Below are positions 62,849 through 64,000 of a DNA stretch of 64,000 bases, one piece after another. The notes beneath the pieces are model-generated. The model did no database searches. It saw nothing but the letters and a program-made list of their open reading frames with translations, and was not told the origin of the DNA. This DNA is from Cotesia glomerata. Its lineage: Eukaryota > Arthropoda > Insecta > Hymenoptera > Braconidae. Positions within the stretch are counted from its first letter, which is position 1. Each line of letters begins with the position of its first letter. The translations under genes and the position numbers were made by a program. The DNA lies in the NCBI RefSeq assembly GCF_020080835.1, contig NC_058158.1:30646305-30710304 (forward strand), written 5' to 3'.

Positions 62849-63540
62849 CACTGAGAAAAAAAAATTTTTGTCCAGAAAAAAATTTCTTGGCTCAAAAATC
62901 GTTTAAGGTAGTACCTCCACGAAAAGCATATATCAAGAAATTTATGGAATTTTTTTTATCGAAAGATAAATATATTAATAATTCACCACCAAAATTTCAG
63001 ATCAATTTACCGTACCATTTTTGAGTAATTAATTTACAAAATTGCATCTTTTACACGTAGAGGTATAGAGAGATGGTAAAGTTAGTATGAAATCTTCCGT
63101 ACCACTCAAGTGATGCAAATAGATTTCATACTAACTTTACCATCTCTCTATACCCCTACGTGTCAAAGATGCAATTTTGAAAATTAATTATTCAAAAACG
63201 GTGCAGTGAATTGATCTGAAATTTTGGTGGTGAATTATTAATATATTTATCTTTCGATAAAAAAAATTCCATAAGTTTCTTGAAATATGCTTTTCGTGGA
63301 GGTACTACCTTGAGATGAATTTTAGTTTTTTGACAAAAAAATATCAATATTTATCATAATAAAATTTTTGCATTAATTTCGATAGATTTACAAACAAATA
63401 GGTTCACTTGAATTAAACAATAAATACTTCGATTAATTCGATCAATTCTTGAGACCAGAAAATATATTCTTGAAAATTAACAAGAATATATATTCCTGTG
63501 ACAAGAAAATTTTCTCAAGAGTAGTACTTTTTTGTCAGTG
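62849..63540. mobile_element. CACTG inverted-repeat element hosting a long hairpin
   Basis: It starts CACTGAGAAAAAAAAA and ends in the inverse of CACTGACAAAAAAG, with TG on both outer sides. The interior flanks (62849-62904, 63312-63540) hold TTCTTGG/CTCAAGA-type words of the same family as 63805-64000. A perfectly bounded 407-bp hairpin is inserted at 62905-63311. Confidence 0.5.
62905..63311. mobile_element. Long hairpin: two 189-bp arms, 29-nt loop
   Basis: Left arm 62905-63093 and right arm 63123-63311 are the same length and inverted, starting AAGGTAGTACCTCCACG and ending GTTAGTATGAAAT at the loop (63094-63122). The eye finds only a scatter of mismatches, for example near 63010-63025, 63043 and 63058-63066. 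Each arm is far more complex than the surrounding AT-rich DNA. It has no coding frame. Transcription across it would give a long double-stranded stem. Confidence 0.85.
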
Positions 63541-63551
63541 TGTAGCTCGTC

Positions 63552-63707
63552 CCGATGTTACGCTCATTAAGAGCTTCCACTTGAGTACCCACATGCATTT
63601 TTGATATATTTTCATATATACATATATATAATATATATAAATATACAAAATATATGAAAAATTGATGTGGGTACTGAAATGAAACGTCTTGATGAGTGTA
63701 ACATCGG
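63552..63707. mobile_element. 156-bp foldback element
   Basis: CCGATGTTACGCTCATTAAG (63552-63571) is inverted at 63688-63707 with two or three mismatches. A second arm pair inside (GTACCCACAT...ATTTTT against AAAA...ATGTGGGTAC) makes a nearly complete palindrome around an AT-rich centre. No target duplication is certain. Confidence 0.65.
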
Positions 63708-63804
63708 TATAAGTTTATATCTTTAAAACTGTCAATAGTTCATAAGATACAAGGTAATTTCTTAATTATGTATCTAGGGATAGAGCATTTTTGAATGCAG
63801 CCTA

Positions 63805-64000
63805 CACAGAAAAAAAAAATGTTCTTGAATCAAGTATATATTTTTGAAGAGCTCAATATTCTTGGCTTGAGTAGAAAAATTCTTGATTTAAGAAAATTTT
63901 TCTTGATTTAAGGAAACTTTACTTAATTCAAGAATTTTTCGTCTTGATTCAAGACAATTACCCTCTTCAAAATTATATTCTTAGTTCAAGAATTTTCTCT
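63805..64000. mobile_element. Left part of a CACAG/TA element cut by the window edge
   Basis: It starts CACAGAAAAAAAAAATG after TA (63803-63804) and is filled with alternating TTCTTGAATCAAG and CTTGATTTAAG words, some mutually inverted. The right end lies beyond the window. The family is shared with 37690-37792, 20930-21150 and the host at 62849-63540. Confidence 0.5.

Noticed and set aside
1..64000. CRISPR arrays, bacterial operons, rRNA genes, intact retrotransposon or virus-derived coding regions
   Set aside because: No regularly spaced direct repeats with unique spacers, no rRNA-like sequence, and no reverse transcriptase, integrase or structural-protein frame was seen on either strand.

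Overview
The window reads as AT-rich (roughly 70% A+T by eye) nuclear DNA from a spliced eukaryote, most likely an insect. The grounds are short TA- and TTAA-flanked inverted-repeat elements, tRNA-type SINE heads, many ATT/AT/GA microsatellites and no long open reading frame anywhere. A hymenopteran such as a parasitoid wasp would fit, but no taxonomic marker is present, so that is only a guess.

Gene content is very low. The one coding piece I can defend is a minus-strand first coding exon at 48818-48878. It holds a start codon preceded by an in-frame stop, a 20-residue signal peptide and a strong phase-1 splice donor. The rest of that gene must lie toward lower coordinates, so most of 1-48817 is probably its first intron and the DNA above 48.9 kb its upstream flank. 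At the extreme left (308-827) two plus-strand segments join in frame through a good GT-AG intron, but the opposite strand is also open there, so that model is weak.

The rest is repeats. Many elements share a plan: a TA duplication, inverted ends starting CACTG or CACG, and no coding capacity. They lie at 19585-20821, 33028-33549, 36081-36835, 37690-37792, 49721-50012, 61005-61276, 62849-63540 (ends flanked by TG) and from 63805 off the right edge, with truncated relatives at about 5036-5477, 41805-41990 and 58990-59075. A second group starts CCCGGGTC, CCCGAGTC or CCCGCATG (1316-2571, 38887-41400, 37530-37942). Nesting is common: a 108-bp piggyBac-like element with a TTAA duplication sits inside a TA element at 49.7-50.0 kb, a 1.4-kb foldback sits inside 38887-41400, and a hairpin with two 189-bp arms sits inside 62849-63540.

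The most unusual structures are a tandem dimer of paired hairpins (16314-16719), the 62905-63311 long hairpin, and a 1.4-kb element (60457-61864) carrying perfect 21-25 bp palindromes. Between the repeats, islands of 150-500 bp with higher G+C recur every few kilobases. They have no convincing coding signal and are candidate enhancers or untranslated exons.
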